A DNA stretch of 64,000 nt, taken from Lineus longissimus (taxonomy: Eukaryota; Nemertea; Pilidiophora; Heteronemertea; Lineidae). Below are positions 1-9,806 of the stretch, one piece after another. The notes below the pieces were generated by a model. It did no database searches, was not told the origin of the DNA, and saw nothing but the letters and a program-made list of their open reading frames with translations. The translations under genes were made by a program, and so were the position numbers. Location: assembly GCF_910592395.1 (NCBI RefSeq), contig NC_088312.1, forward strand, positions 22,515,292-22,579,291, in the 5' to 3' direction. The first letter of the stretch is position 1. Each line of letters opens with the position of its first letter.

Positions 1-1319
1 CTTGCCACATGACTTCTTGATCAGTTGCTTTCTCTGTCTTTTACACCATTCTGTTTTGGAGGTCTTAGTGAGTTCGAATCATACTCGTGTCTGATGATGT
101 GAAGCCTGTGTGCTCCTGGTGTCACTTGGTGGAACAATTTTTATGCCTTGTTCCTCTGAGTGTCTTTTCTCCAAGACGGTCAAGTGCACTTCATAGCTAG
201 GCCTAACACTTCATAGCTAGGCCTAACCTTTAGGTAGATGCAAGGATCCAGAGACAAGCATTGTAGAGAAATAGATAATAGCTGAATAGTCAATGGCACC
301 TGGGACGTTTGGAGGGAGAAAACTTAGCTCTTTGGTGGAAATGTTAAAGTTGTGGGAAAGGGAGAAAAGGCCTTCTCTGCGTTTAGCAAAGTTTTTTATG
401 ACATTTTTAGTCACAACAGACTTGAGTAGACTTCATGCTCTCAGAAAATTTTGCCATTGCTTATGTCAACTCTTTAAAGAGTGTTTGACGGTCAGCCATG
501 TTGGTGGGCATAACAATGATTTGTCATGCCTGACTTAACACTAAATCAAATGCTGTCATGGTCATTTGGACAAGCTTTCTTTTGTCTGTCCCTCTAGCAT
601 GGCAGGTGATGACGTCACGTGAAACCACTCTATTGTCTCATGATCCTTGCATTGTTGTGTCATTCATTTTCACCTAGGCCGCCAGGTAGATTATGTTCCC
701 CCTTATGTAGGTGCAGGAGTTGGGACCTTGAATTTTCACCCAGTTTCCTGAATCTACATGAAAACTATAGTATTTCGGTCGGTGTCAATACCGAAGGCAG
801 ATCAAAGAATAAAAAATATCAGCGACTGAATTGTTTTTTCCTAAAATGTATGATGAAAAGAATTTTTTTTTTAAATGTTGAAAAGTTTTATCTGATTTTA
901 AAAAAGTCAAGGTGCTTGAGTTCACTTACGACTTAGACGAAAAAGTTTTAAGTTACATACAATAGAAGTCAAGGGATAACATTTTACTTAAGTTGCATAT
1001 TCTGAAATTACGGAGAAGGCTAAAAGACTCAGTATCACCGATTGGTACCAACAGTCCTGAAAGTTTGTCACCGATGCTTAGTGCTGCCCCCTGTAGGCCT
1101 TTCCAAAGGTAAGTCCAAATGAAGTGTGCTTGGTCATTGTTTTAGAAGTTGATTTGTGATATTTTGTTACCTCAAGCTGCTGGAGTGGAGATAACAAGAC
1201 AGTTGTTCAGTTCTAATACCATAATAAGACAACAAGGTGAACTTGAATTTACTTCATGAGGATTTGAATTATCAACTTTGGGTTTGTGGCATAGCAAAGT
1301 TTGAGGGTAGCTGGGTGAT

Positions 1320-1715
1320 TTCTATAGCCGCACGTACACCACGTGAAAATGGACCACCAATCTTGGTACGCGAACCAATGCCGCACCATCGAAAATCCAC
1401 CAAGCGCGTACACCAGCGCTGCAGCTAGTTATAAAATCCGACAACAGATGGCGCGCAAACAGTAAGCAGAAAGCGCCATTTCGAAAGCGCCACCTAGAGC
1501 CGAACCATAGCTAATTGCCGATCCATTAGCGCGTACACCACGACAAAGCCGAGCTTTTAACAAGCCGGGCGAATTTGGACCATCAAGTTTGGTGGAACAA
1601 ATTCGCCCGGCAATTTGTATCGGCAATGGATTGCCGAACCAATTTGTCACGGCAATGTGGTGGTGTACGTGCAATTGGTCCACAAATATTTCGTGGTGTA
1701 TGCGCAACTTATCTC
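1320..1715. repeat. Foldback-like element with repeated GTACACCAC blocks
   Basis: The block GCACGTACACCAC near 1327 recurs in inverse orientation as GGTGGTGTACGTGC near 1660, and GCGTACACCA occurs again near 1410 and 1530. An inner pair, GCCGGGCGAATTTG (about 1563) and CAAATTCGCCCGGC (about 1599), forms a hairpin. This looks like a non-autonomous foldback or MITE. Boundaries are approximate and no target duplication was identified. Confidence 0.45.
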
Positions 1716-2334
1716 TTCTGTTGGGGAAGTGACCTGTCACTCTTCCACTCAAATGTATCCATGTCATGCTGCTCCAACAGCTTGAGTTTTGATTACCTTC
1801 CTGATTGATGCCTCACCTGTCAGATACATGTCAAATCATCAGCCCCATCTGCAGAATTCCCATGTGCCAGTCGTGTCAGAGTGATAAGGTAGAGCATTGG
1901 CTGTGGATTAGGAACTCCACTTACAGAAAGGGTTCCGTATGGTGTCCAAAGAGAATGGCCTCACTTTTGGTTGTGCACTGTAATGGCAAGAAGATCCTAA
2001 AGCACATCTCGATCATTCCCGAATGCTGGGTTTTGGCCTTACTCGGGAAAATACAGTGTAGTGCAGAAGCTTTGCCTGTAAAACTATGGGGGTTCGTTGC
2101 ATGCCAACCTCAAAGATTTATAAAAAATGACAATGTCTTTCCATGCTTGTTGTTGCTTTATAGATTGTAGTGATTGCGTTTCAGGATTTCAGGGAAGACC
2201 ACCAGATAGAAATAGTGAAATTGCATTTTAACACATGTGGGCAAACCATTCTGTACTGAAACAAAATTTCCCTCCATTGCTCCTTTCATGCCTTTCTGAA
2301 TGCGTCATTGTATCTGATCCCTGACTTGTACAAT

Positions 2335-2424
2335 ACGCGCCGGTCACCGATCCAAAGTTTGACTGCGCTCAACGTTGCTTAACTTCCACTCTGGGGCCAA
2401 CGCGCCAACCACTGAGCCATAAAG
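2335..2424 (-). repeat. 5S rRNA/tRNA-like SINE fragment
   Basis: On the - strand a tRNA A-box-like stretch (GGCTCAGTGGTTGGCGCG) is followed by AAGTTAAGCAACGTT and then GGATCGGTGACCG. The last two match the internal A-box region and C-box of 5S rRNA. The order is that of a Pol III retroposon built from 5S and tRNA pieces. It is too short and divergent to be a functional 5S gene. Confidence 0.55.
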
Positions 2425-3241
2425 GAACAGTATACTCCTTCGAGTACAAGTCATTCTTTATCTAGTTCACTTACCACTTGGTCTGAAGTTTTGCATTTGT
2501 ACTGAATGGTTGCCCTTGGAAAGACATGGTCATTTTGGTTGGTAATTCTGCAGAAGGGACGAGTTGATTTTAATTACTTGCATCTGACTTGTATTTACTG
2601 AAAAAATGCTCCGTTCTTGCGATGATGTCGTGTTATTGTGACTCGCTCACGAAACACTATTCCTATCATACAGGGTGACCCATGATCACTGATAACTCTG
2701 GCATTTCCCTCACGTGATGGAGAAGTGTAGTATTCCGTAGAAACATAGATCTGCACACGATCGCTAGCTTTGAAAAACGTATTCTGAATTTATAGTGATA
2801 TCGACCCGTGATCTGATCCCTGACTTGTCTCTTAGGAACAAACTTCTACTAATAACAATGTTCTTTCTAGAAGAATATTTCCCTTCAGTTGATAAGATGG
2901 AAGGATGAGGGGGTGGGGGCGGGGGGTCTGTACATGTACCAAATTGCATATCAGGTTGCTTACATTTGTTTTTTGTTCAAAAAGTGTGAAAACATTGTGT
3001 TTTTCTGGCTGTGTTGTGTACCATGCTAAACTCGCGTTTCTCCGTTCCAGTTGTCTTGTGCTTCTATCAAGACACCTCATGTGAAAATGACATCTGATGT
3101 GAACTTTGTCTGTCAGAGGTGATTCCGTCTGGTATCTTTCCTCACTTCGGGCAATATCTCTGACCACATCTCTTGAAATTCAATCTGTTTTGAGGGAAGA
3201 GACGTTGAGTCCTAATACACTGTTTTACTTATGTCTTGCAG

Positions 3242-3574
3242 TGGATTGGACTCGGGAAGTCTCCCTCCACTCATCTGGGGAAACCACGCGCGAAGGTTTG
3301 GAAATGCGAGATTTGTAGTAAAGACTTTGTAAAAAAGTTCAATTTGAAAACGCATTTCAATACTATACACAAAGGATCTAAACCGTTCAAGTGTGAAATA
3401 TGTGAGAAGAGCTTCAAGCAGAAGGTTCATTTACAAAGTCATTTGTTGGTTCATAACAAAGTTGACGTGCCAGATGGCTTTGTTTGTCGAATCTGCGGGC
3501 GCAACTTTGCTAATCAGATGAGTTTGAATGTCCATATGTACAGGCAGGCAGCGTTGAATAAATGCACTGACTGA
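3242..3574 (+). CDS. Zinc-finger exon E1 (3 C2H2 fingers, partial gene)
   Basis: The acceptor is atgtcttgcag (3231-3241) and the first whole codon, TGG, follows it directly, so the exon is phase 0. It adds 110 residues and ends at TGA (3572-3574). Fingers start at Cys22 (CEIC), then CEIC and CRIC. Helix contact residues (-1,2,3,6) read K-F-N-T, Q-V-H-S and N-M-S-V. The first linker has an extra residue in the His spacing (HFNTIH) and the second is long and non-canonical, VHNKVDVPDGFVC. There is no ATG before the first finger, so translation must enter from another exon. An AATAAA at 3557 lies inside the coding part; a likelier processing signal is at 4165. Confidence 0.85.
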   Translation, partial: WIGLGKSPSTHLGKPRAKVWKCEICSKDFVKKFNLKTHFNTIHKGSKPFKCEICEKSFKQKVHLQSHLLVHNKVDVPDGFVCRICGRNFANQMSLNVHMYRQAALNKCTD

Positions 3575-4409
3575 TAGAAGATTGCATACGTTATTATATC
3601 CATTCTCGAATTCAGTTCATAGACTTGTCATAGATTGTGTTCAGTGAAGCCACGGTCCTGCTGGAAGCCATTTTTGTGCCAAAAACCACATTTCACACAC
3701 CCAAGTTGTCCTTTTAAAATCTGTTGTTTAATGTTATTCTGCTGTGTCTTGATCGTTCTAAATTCTCAGGAATGTCGGAAAGGGAATTGCTGGTTTCATT
3801 TCCACCACATGCTCTTCTTGTAATGATAACTCACACCTCTCATGCCCACTATGAGATGATCTTCATTAGTCGTCTTGTTATAGGAGTCTGGTGATCTTAA
3901 AAGACATTTCATAAAAGTCACCAATCCTTCCTGAAAGAATATCTCATGACAGTTGTTCTGACAAGCTAAAAGTATCATTTGGTAGATGATTCCAGAATGG
4001 ACGAATGTATGTGTCAATGTCCCCTGACCGGATGTGCAAATATGTCCTCAGTTTAACCCTCAGTTTGAAATTTATTACATAATGGGGTATATCAATACTG
4101 TTATTATTGTTGTGTTTGCAGTCTATGTGCATGCAGTGTGAAGTAACTTTTTGTCATTGATTGTAATAAAAATGTGCTGATATCAAATCAGTCTTTATTC
4201 AGTCCATCCATTGGCTTACTCACTCAGCTTTCATCCGTCTTCCTTTCCCAATCAACTACAGTCTGGTGGTGAAGATACTGTACCCTTCGTCTCGCCACTA
4301 TGACCATATAACTGCATTGCATCTTGGCGTACAATGACTGTCCCTTGTGGAGCATGACACATCTCTGACATAAAACTCAGAGTCTCAAATAACCTGTTTT
4401 ATTTTACAG
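3575..4409 (+). other. E1 3' UTR and following intron
   Basis: AT-rich and without coding signs. The 3' UTR of E1 probably ends near 4190, after the AATAAA at 4165. The remainder leads to the polypyrimidine tract and acceptor of E2. Confidence 0.5.
4165..4170 (+). terminator. Poly(A) signal for E1
   Basis: Canonical AATAAA about 590 bases after the E1 stop and about 240 bases before the E2 acceptor, followed within 40 bases by a T-rich stretch. Confidence 0.6.
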
Positions 4410-4727
4410 TTCTCTGGTCAACAAAACCTGGCCAAGTTCCCAAGAGAAGAAGGCGGCCAGCTAAAGCCTGTGTCGTGGTGGAGTTCTGTCACCCCTCCGC
4501 AAGGTTATTTGAAGGTGTATCAGTGTCCGATTTGCGAGCGGAGATTCCCGCGTTCAAGTAATCTTCGCGGCCATCTTCGGACTCATACGGGAGCGAAACC
4601 GTACATGTGCAGTTGTTGTAAACGAGAGTTTAATGACCGCTCGTCTCTGAGGCGCCATCTACGTACCATTCATGGAAAGATAAATCCAAATGAGGCCATA
4701 AGTGTCGACCGAGATTTGCTGAAGTGA
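4410..4727 (+). CDS. Zinc-finger exon E2 (2 C2H2 fingers, partial gene)
   Basis: The acceptor is tgttttattttacag, ending at 4409. The frame is open from TTC at 4410, giving 105 residues. The first 38 form a Gln/Pro/Ser-containing arm and the fingers start at Cys39 (CPIC) and at CSCC. The linker is TGAKPY, close to the canonical TGEKP. Contact residues are R-S-N-G and D-S-S-R. A 17-residue acidic tail follows the last finger. The first ATG-like start lies inside the exon behind the splice site and leaves out part of the arm, so entry by splicing is favoured. Confidence 0.85.
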   Translation, partial: FSGQQNLAKFPREEGGQLKPVSWWSSVTPPQGYLKVYQCPICERRFPRSSNLRGHLRTHTGAKPYMCSCCKREFNDRSSLRRHLRTIHGKINPNEAISVDRDLLK

Positions 4728-4738
4728 ACTTGAATCCT

Positions 4739-4995
4739 TAAGGTCAGTGTTCGACCTTGAATATTATTGTTAGAGCCTCTGTTTGAAGGTCATTGTTTGC
4801 CCTAGAGTCCTAATGTCAAGGTCACTGTTTGACCTAGAATCCTGTTGTCAAGGTCAGAACAAGAAATCTTGTTTTATCAAGGTTAAAATTGACGTAACAT
4901 TCAAATTGTCAGTGTTTGACCAAGGTTGAATCCTTTTGTTCAGGTTAATGTTTGACCTTCAGGCCTTTGTGAGAGACAGAATTCCAAGGTCAGTG
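4739..4995 (+). repeat. Degenerate tandem repeat rich in AGGTCA half-sites
   Basis: In the E2 3' region short phrases such as AAGGTCAGTGTTCGACCTT, TCAAGGTCACTGTTTGACC and TCAAGGTCAG recur every 40-60 bases with heavy divergence. TCAAGGTCA is the extended nuclear-receptor half-site used by ERR and NR5A-type receptors. The cluster may simply be a decayed minisatellite; regulatory use is not shown. Confidence 0.55.
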
Positions 4996-5172
4996 TGGTC
5001 AGAGGAATTGCGTGTTACTCTGTTGTTCTGCTGAGAATGAGAGATTGCTTTTCAACCAGATAACTATAGGTGCTTTCAAGTGTTTTATATAAACAAAGCT
5101 GCCTGTGGATATGCCTATTGGAAGTTCCAATTGTGTACCTCGAATCTAAACATTGGTCTCTGTATTTTTCAG

Positions 5173-5478
5173 TGGCCATCTTTGCCGTTCAGATGCAACA
5201 AAATTCAGCCTCCGCCAAAAGTAACCTGCAAGTTTTGTCAAAAACATTTCAAGTCGAATTACAGCCTAAAGGTTCATTTGGTGACCCATACGAATGATGG
5301 ATATAGGTGTGGGATCTGTGGAAAGGCATTTTACCAGCGAGTGGCCCTTCAGAGGCACTCCCTCACCCATACAGGGGAACGGCCTTTTGCTTGCAATCTC
5401 TGTGGGAGGACATTCATAAGGAACAATTTATTGAAAGTGCACATATATAAGGAACATTTTCATCAGAATTTGAATTGA
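5173..5478 (+). CDS. Zinc-finger exon E3 (3 C2H2 fingers, partial gene)
   Basis: The acceptor is ctctgtatttttcag, ending at 5172; TGG at 5173 starts the frame, which runs for 101 residues. Fingers begin at Cys19 (CKFC), CGIC and CNLC. The linker between fingers 1 and 2 is HTNDGYRC, one residue shorter than TGEKP; fingers 2 and 3 are joined by TGERPF. Contact residues are S-Y-S-V, Q-V-A-R and R-N-L-V. It is the first member of the E3-E10 family. AATAAA lies at 5772. Confidence 0.87.
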   Translation, partial: WPSLPFRCNKIQPPPKVTCKFCQKHFKSNYSLKVHLVTHTNDGYRCGICGKAFYQRVALQRHSLTHTGERPFACNLCGRTFIRNNLLKVHIYKEHFHQNLN

Positions 5479-6033
5479 AAGAGCCTCAAGTCTGTATCAG
5501 GCTTGGGTTATATCGGGTTCTCATCTTCATGTGTAACGGTTCACTTTTCACTTGTAACTTGTGACGTGAAGAACAGGTCATTTCATAAAGGTGGCTTCAT
5601 CGAATTCACAGTGTCATTTTTCACCCTCAGGCCGTGTCACCTCGGTTCGTGTTGGAGGACTTCCCGAAATGCTTTCAACAAGGATTTGACTACCTTAAAT
5701 ATCTACTTTGAAGAATCAGTATGTAAAAAGTTATAAAAATCATTCTCAGAGGAAGATTCTATCAGTTTCAGAATAAAGATGCATCCCTGTTGTATTGGAA
5801 CACTGTAAAAGTGCTTACTGACTGCCATCAGTAATTCTGATTGACTGCTGTAAGTGTTGTATGGTTTGGTTCATTTGTTTCTTCAGCTGCATGGAAAATT
5901 TATTTGTGATAAATTAAAGCGACAAGTTTGCTTTATCATTCTGTGCTTGGTGTCGTTTTATCGGAATTGCCCGAAAAAAAACTAGCAGAAAAAACAATTG
6001 CAATAAAATTAAAAAGCGCATTGTATTTTTCAG
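5479..6033 (+). other. E3 3' UTR and intron
   Basis: No coding content seen. AATAAA occurs at 5772-5777, 294 bases past the E3 stop, and again at 6002-6007 just before the E4 acceptor. Confidence 0.5.
5772..5777 (+). terminator. Poly(A) signal for E3
   Basis: AATAAA in CAGAATAAAGATGC, at a normal 3' UTR distance from the E3 stop codon. Confidence 0.6.
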
Positions 6034-6363
6034 TTGTCACCCGTTATCGTTCACTCGGTCACGTTCTTGAACTCCTTGCAGCAAAACCAAGACGATTATC
6101 GCCGACACGTATGCCAGTACTGCAACAAGGAGTTTAATTACCCAACAAGTCTCAAGTCTCATCTTGTTACGCACACCAACGACGGCTATCGTTGCGAACA
6201 ATGTGGGAAGGGATTTTATATGCGGAAGGATCTCGACCGACATTTGTTGGTTCATACGGGAGAATGGCCATTCTCTTGTGACATTTGTTCAAAGAAGTTT
6301 AGGCGCAAATATTTGTTGAAGCAGCATATGCTGTTGAAACATAAAGTCCAACTTTTGGATTGA
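6034..6363 (+). CDS. Zinc-finger exon E4 (3 C2H2 fingers, partial gene)
   Basis: The acceptor is ttgtatttttcag, ending at 6033; the first codon, TTG, is in phase 0 and the exon gives 109 residues. A 26-residue arm precedes Cys27 (CQYC); then come CEQC and CDIC. Linker 1-2 is HTNDGYRC; linker 2-3 is TGEWPF. Contacts are Y-T-S-S, M-K-D-R and R-Y-L-Q. Fingers 1 and 2 are very close to those of E7, which suggests a recent duplication. No clear AATAAA was seen before E5; a variant signal may serve. Confidence 0.87.
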   Translation: MSPVIVHSVTFLNSLQQNQDDYRRHVCQYCNKEFNYPTSLKSHLVTHTNDGYRCEQCGKGFYMRKDLDRHLLVHTGEWPFSCDICSKKFRRKYLLKQHMLLKHKVQLLD

Positions 6364-7013
6364 ACATGGCCCGTTCCACCAAAATGGCTACAATTCTGGA
6401 TATTGGGGTTTTATACTCTGATGTTTCTTGAGAAAGTCTTCACAATTCTTTTGGTGTGACATTAAGGATAGAAAAGTTTAGGTTGCTTGATGTGAGTCCA
6501 AAATATATCAATAACAAAAGACTTCCCAGTCAGCTATCATTTTGAATGAATCTCAACTTAAATGTTTCAAGTTGGTCCTTTTTTCCAAGTAAAATGTATT
6601 GTGCAATATCTGTTTGAAAGTCTCTACATTTCCAAGTATTCGTTTCCTTGTTGTTATTTGGCTCAAGTTTGTTTTTGTCTTGAAATGATGCTGAAGGCAA
6701 AGGTCAAGGTTGTAATGATGCTGCAGGTCAAGGACATTATAATCAGACAAATTGCATTGTTTTCTAGCAAAGTGAGTTCCATTAGTCACACTTGTGAATC
6801 GTCATCTTCACGTTTTCACTCAAAGCATAATGTCAGTTTTCACTAACACATTAACATTAACAACAACACAACCTGTGGAAGGGCTAACTGTAGAGAAACC
6901 TATAGAGTTTAGACACAGGTCTTTTGGTCATCTATTTCTTGCCTCTCCTCTTTCATTTGAGAACTTTTGACTCCCAGCCACTAAGTCTAAGAGTCCTGTT
7001 CTGTATTTTTCAG
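6364..7013 (+). other. E4 3' UTR and intron
   Basis: No coding content or canonical AATAAA recognised. It ends in the acceptor ctgtatttttcag of E5. Confidence 0.5.
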
Positions 7014-7334
7014 TGGCTTTTCGAGCAGTCCACGGAGGATTCAATGCAAACATTAATCGTGGAAACGGAGGCCTACTGGTGTCGTACTTGTCATAAGAAG
7101 ATTCCGAGATCAATCAGTCTCAAGGCACACATGCTCGAGCATTGTCGCTATCCATGTCGTTATTGTGGGAAGCCATTTCAGAAACGTTCGGATCAGGAAC
7201 GCCATCATCTTGTTCACTCCGGAGTCCGCCCGTTTTCTTGTCACATCTGTGGGAAGGCATTCAAACGAAAATACGAAGTGAAGAATCATAAACTTAAAGA
7301 TCATATGGACGTTCTATCATTATCTCCTCAGTAG
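7014..7334 (+). CDS. Zinc-finger exon E5 (3 C2H2 fingers, partial gene)
   Basis: The acceptor is ctgtatttttcag, ending at 7013; the frame opens at TGG and gives 106 residues. Finger 1 starts at Cys23 (CRTC) and has Ile in place of the core Phe. Only four residues (CRYP) separate its last His from the first Cys of finger 2, against seven in a TGEKP linker. Fingers 2 and 3 are joined by SGVRPF. Contacts are R-I-S-A, K-S-D-R and R-Y-E-N. It pairs with E6, which shares the four-residue gap and the SDxERH helix. Confidence 0.87.
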   Translation, partial: WLFEQSTEDSMQTLIVETEAYWCRTCHKKIPRSISLKAHMLEHCRYPCRYCGKPFQKRSDQERHHLVHSGVRPFSCHICGKAFKRKYEVKNHKLKDHMDVLSLSPQ

Positions 7335-7822
7335 ATCGCAGATCGGTAGATCGCAGTTTGGTAGATCGCAATTCGTATCACCCACATTGAAGTTTGTGTC
7401 TGCTATTCTTTAACAAACTAGTTTTGTGATAAATCATAAAGTTTTGAGACCATCAAAGGATGTTCTCTCGTTTTCTTCACATTAGGTCGGCAGATCTCGA
7501 TGTACATCGAACACCTACCATTCATGAACAACTATAAGACTACTTGAGGTGACCTTCAGGTTTCAAAACAGTAGAAGACTGTTCATATCAAAAACTAAAC
7601 CAACCGTCATGTAGAATCAATAGGGGTCGTCCCTTTTAATACAAGCACGTGCAATTACACTATAAAATGTCAACAGAATTTCATGAGGTTTCTGCCTGGA
7701 TGAAGTGATTGTTTTGTCCGCTCTTGAACTGACTTCGGTGAACGTCTTCCATTGCTCTGGTGACTTGGTCAAGGCATGTAACATTCTAACCATTTCTCTG
7801 CGATGAACTGGTATGCAGTGAG
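7335..7822 (+). other. E5 3' UTR or intron, upstream of the minisatellite
   Basis: It starts with three short echoes of the phrase gtagatcgca at about 7333-7368, then shows nothing recognisable. Confidence 0.4.
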
Positions 7823-8583
7823 TGCTATGAACATCCTTTGATGCCGTGCCCGTCTATAACGTCACGCTATGAACATCCTTTGATGCCGTGCCCGTCTATA
7901 ACATCACGCTATGAACATCCTTTGATGCTGTGCCCGTCTATAATGTCACGCTATGAACATCCTTTGATGCTGTGCCCGTCTATAACGTCACGCTATGAAC
8001 ATCCTTTGATGCTGTACCCGTCTATAACGTCACGCTATGAACATCCTTTGATGCCGTGCCCGTCTATAACGTCACGCTATGAACATCCTTTGATGCCGTG
8101 CCCGTCTATAACGTCATGCTATGAATATCCTTTGATGCCGTGCCCGTCTATAACGTCACGCTATGAACATCCTTTGATGCCGTGCCCGTCTATAACGTCA
8201 CGCTATGAACATCCTTTGATGCCGTGCCCGTCTATAATGTCACGCTATGAACATCCTTTGATGCTGTGCCCGTCTATAACATCACGCTATGAACATCCTT
8301 TGATGCTGTGCCCGTCTATAACGTCACGCTATGAACATCCTTTGATGCTGTGCCCGTCTATAACGTCACGCTATGAACATCCTTTGATGCTGTGCCCGTC
8401 TATAATGTCACGCTATGAACATCCTTTGATGCTGTGCCCGTCTATAACGTCACGCTATGAACATCCTTTGATGCTGTGCCCGTCTATAATGTCACGCTAT
8501 GAACATCCTTTGATGCCGTGCCCGTCTATAACGTCACGCTATGAACATCCTTTGATGCTGTGCCCGTCTATAACGTCACGCAA
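7823..8583 (+). repeat. 42-bp minisatellite, about 18 copies
   Basis: The unit contains CTATGAACATCCTTTGATG followed by a G+C-richer half ending CTATAACGTCACG. Copies differ by a few C/T transitions. Since 42 is divisible by three, the array stays open for 265 codons with a 14-residue period. That ORF has no domain, no splice context and arises from the period alone, so it is not called a gene. Each unit carries ACGTCA, a CRE half-site. Confidence 0.9.
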
Positions 8584-8641
8584 CGTATTGTGCCATGACA
8601 GCACCAGACCACAAAACCAGGCCAGCGTAGTTTAATTGAGT

Positions 8642-8647
8642 AATAAA
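8642..8647 (+). terminator. Possible poly(A) signal for E5
   Basis: AATAAA just after the minisatellite. If used, the array would lie within the E5 3' UTR. It sits only 90 bases before the E6 acceptor. Confidence 0.35.
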
Positions 8648-8736
8648 CTTCTTCATGGCTAATTTCACCTTTTACGACAAAAATCTAACTTGTTGGAATA
8701 CAAATCTGTCACGCTCTAATTCTGCTATCGTTTCAG

Positions 8737-9165
8737 TTGACAGTTTTTCTGTCGCAGTCGTCATGGTCGTCAGACCCGCTTGAAATACAGATAGCAGACG
8801 TCCCAAAGGTTGAAAAAACATGCGACAGGGAGCTCAATAACAACAACGTCCCCAAGGTAGTAAGCACTGCTAAAAGTGCCACCTGGTGTAAAATATGCCG
8901 CACTAATTTTCCGGAGTTGAAGGAGCATATGGCCCAACATGCAAAATACTTGTGCAGTTATTGTCAAAAGACATTTTTGCAGAAATCTGATTGTGAACGG
9001 CACGTCGTTATTCATACAAATGAGCGTCCTTTTGTTTGTGAAGAGTGCGGAGTGTGCTTTAAGCGAAATTACGAGAAAACGCGGCACCGGGTCCAGCATC
9101 ACGGACACGTACCATTGCCTTCAAAGAGGTCACGTGGACCATATACCAAACTGAAATATCAATGA
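8737..9165 (+). CDS. Zinc-finger exon E6 (3 fingers, one shortened; partial gene)
   Basis: The acceptor is tctgctatcgtttcag, ending at 8736. This is the longest exon of the array (142 residues), with a 50-residue arm containing acidic and poly-Asn parts. Finger 1 starts at Cys51 but only two residues (Pro-Glu) lie between the core Phe and Leu where five are normal, so its helix is shortened and zinc folding is doubtful. A four-residue gap (AKYL) leads to finger 2 (CSYC); finger 3 is CEEC. Contacts of fingers 2 and 3 are Q-S-D-R and R-Y-E-R. The C-terminus is basic (KRSRGPYTKLK) and could act as a nuclear localisation signal. Confidence 0.85.
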   Translation: MTVFLSQSSWSSDPLEIQIADVPKVEKTCDRELNNNNVPKVVSTAKSATWCKICRTNFPELKEHMAQHAKYLCSYCQKTFLQKSDCERHVVIHTNERPFVCEECGVCFKRNYEKTRHRVQHHGHVPLPSKRSRGPYTKLKYQ

Positions 9166-9177
9166 AATCGATAGTAT

Positions 9178-9616
9178 AGTCGTAGTTCCACCTATCATAA
9201 AACCCCGTGTTTTTTCAAGACCCGTGTCTTCGCCGTGTGTCAAAAAACCCGGGAAGCACTTACACCTACCAGTTGTGTTAGATAATGGTTAATAGCCCCG
9301 GTGACAGGTGTGCTGTAGGTAGGGAGCTCTCCTGTGTTTCTTTCCCGTTGGAGGGGAATTTCGCATGCGCAATACCGAGGCAACTACACTGCGCCATCTG
9401 TCGCCGGATCTTAGAACTTGCAATTGCCGTGTCTATTCAGATTCCACCTATCAAAAAACCCATGTTGAACACGGGTCTAAATTAGCCCCCGATTAGCCCC
9501 ATCGAGCTCGATGGGGCTAATAGACACGGGGATTTGACACACGGGTCTATTTAGACACGGCAATTCATAGGTGTAAGCGCAAAAGACACGGGGATTTGAT
9601 AGGTGGAAGTACGACT
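9178..9616. mobile_element. Foldback/MITE in the E6 3' region
   Basis: Outer inverted ends AGTCGTAGTTCCACCTATCA (left) and TGATAGGTGGAAGTACGACT (right) bound about 439 bases, with further inner inverted matches around ACACGGG. No ORF of its own. Because it lies between the E6 stop and the AATAAA at 9801, it would be transcribed as part of the E6 3' UTR. Confidence 0.7.
9492..9521. repeat. Perfect 30-bp palindrome
   Basis: A perfect inverted repeat centred on GAGCTC, with arms ATTAGCCCCATCGAG and its complement, lies inside the MITE at 9178-9616. It has no unpaired loop. Confidence 0.85.
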
Positions 9617-9800
9617 TTATGACACTGATATGTATAGTGCAACCACAAAACACAAGGCACAAATCCATTTTAACATTTTTACCACTGTTTGCACTCAATG
9701 TGTATGAACAGCTAAGTAGATTTTAGTGGCTTAGTCTTTTAGTCTCATATTTGTTTTATAAATTTGTGTGCATAATACATTATAATCAGTTTTACTGCTC

Positions 9801-9806
9801 AATAAA
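9801..9806 (+). terminator. Poly(A) signal for E6
   Basis: AATAAA in GCTCAATAAAAGATT, 636 bases after the E6 stop and past the MITE. Confidence 0.55.

Larger units (their letters stand above)
1..3241. other. Leading non-coding stretch before the first zinc-finger exon
   Basis: No reading frame here has recognisable domain content or good flanking splice sites. It contains a foldback-like block at 1320-1715 and a 5S/tRNA-like retroposon at 2335-2424. If the zinc-finger exons downstream are alternative last exons, this stretch would be part of the long intron that follows the shared 5' exons. That is inference; no donor site can be assigned. Confidence 0.5.

Noticed and set aside
2209-2280. 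Possible zinc-finger linker remnant (THVGKPFC) before E1
   Set aside because: Only about eight residues resemble a linker, with no CxxC or helix around it; chance cannot be excluded.
7838-8635. 265-codon open frame with a 14-residue repeat
   Set aside because: The frame is open only because the 42-bp minisatellite period is divisible by three. No splice context, domain or codon signal supports a protein.
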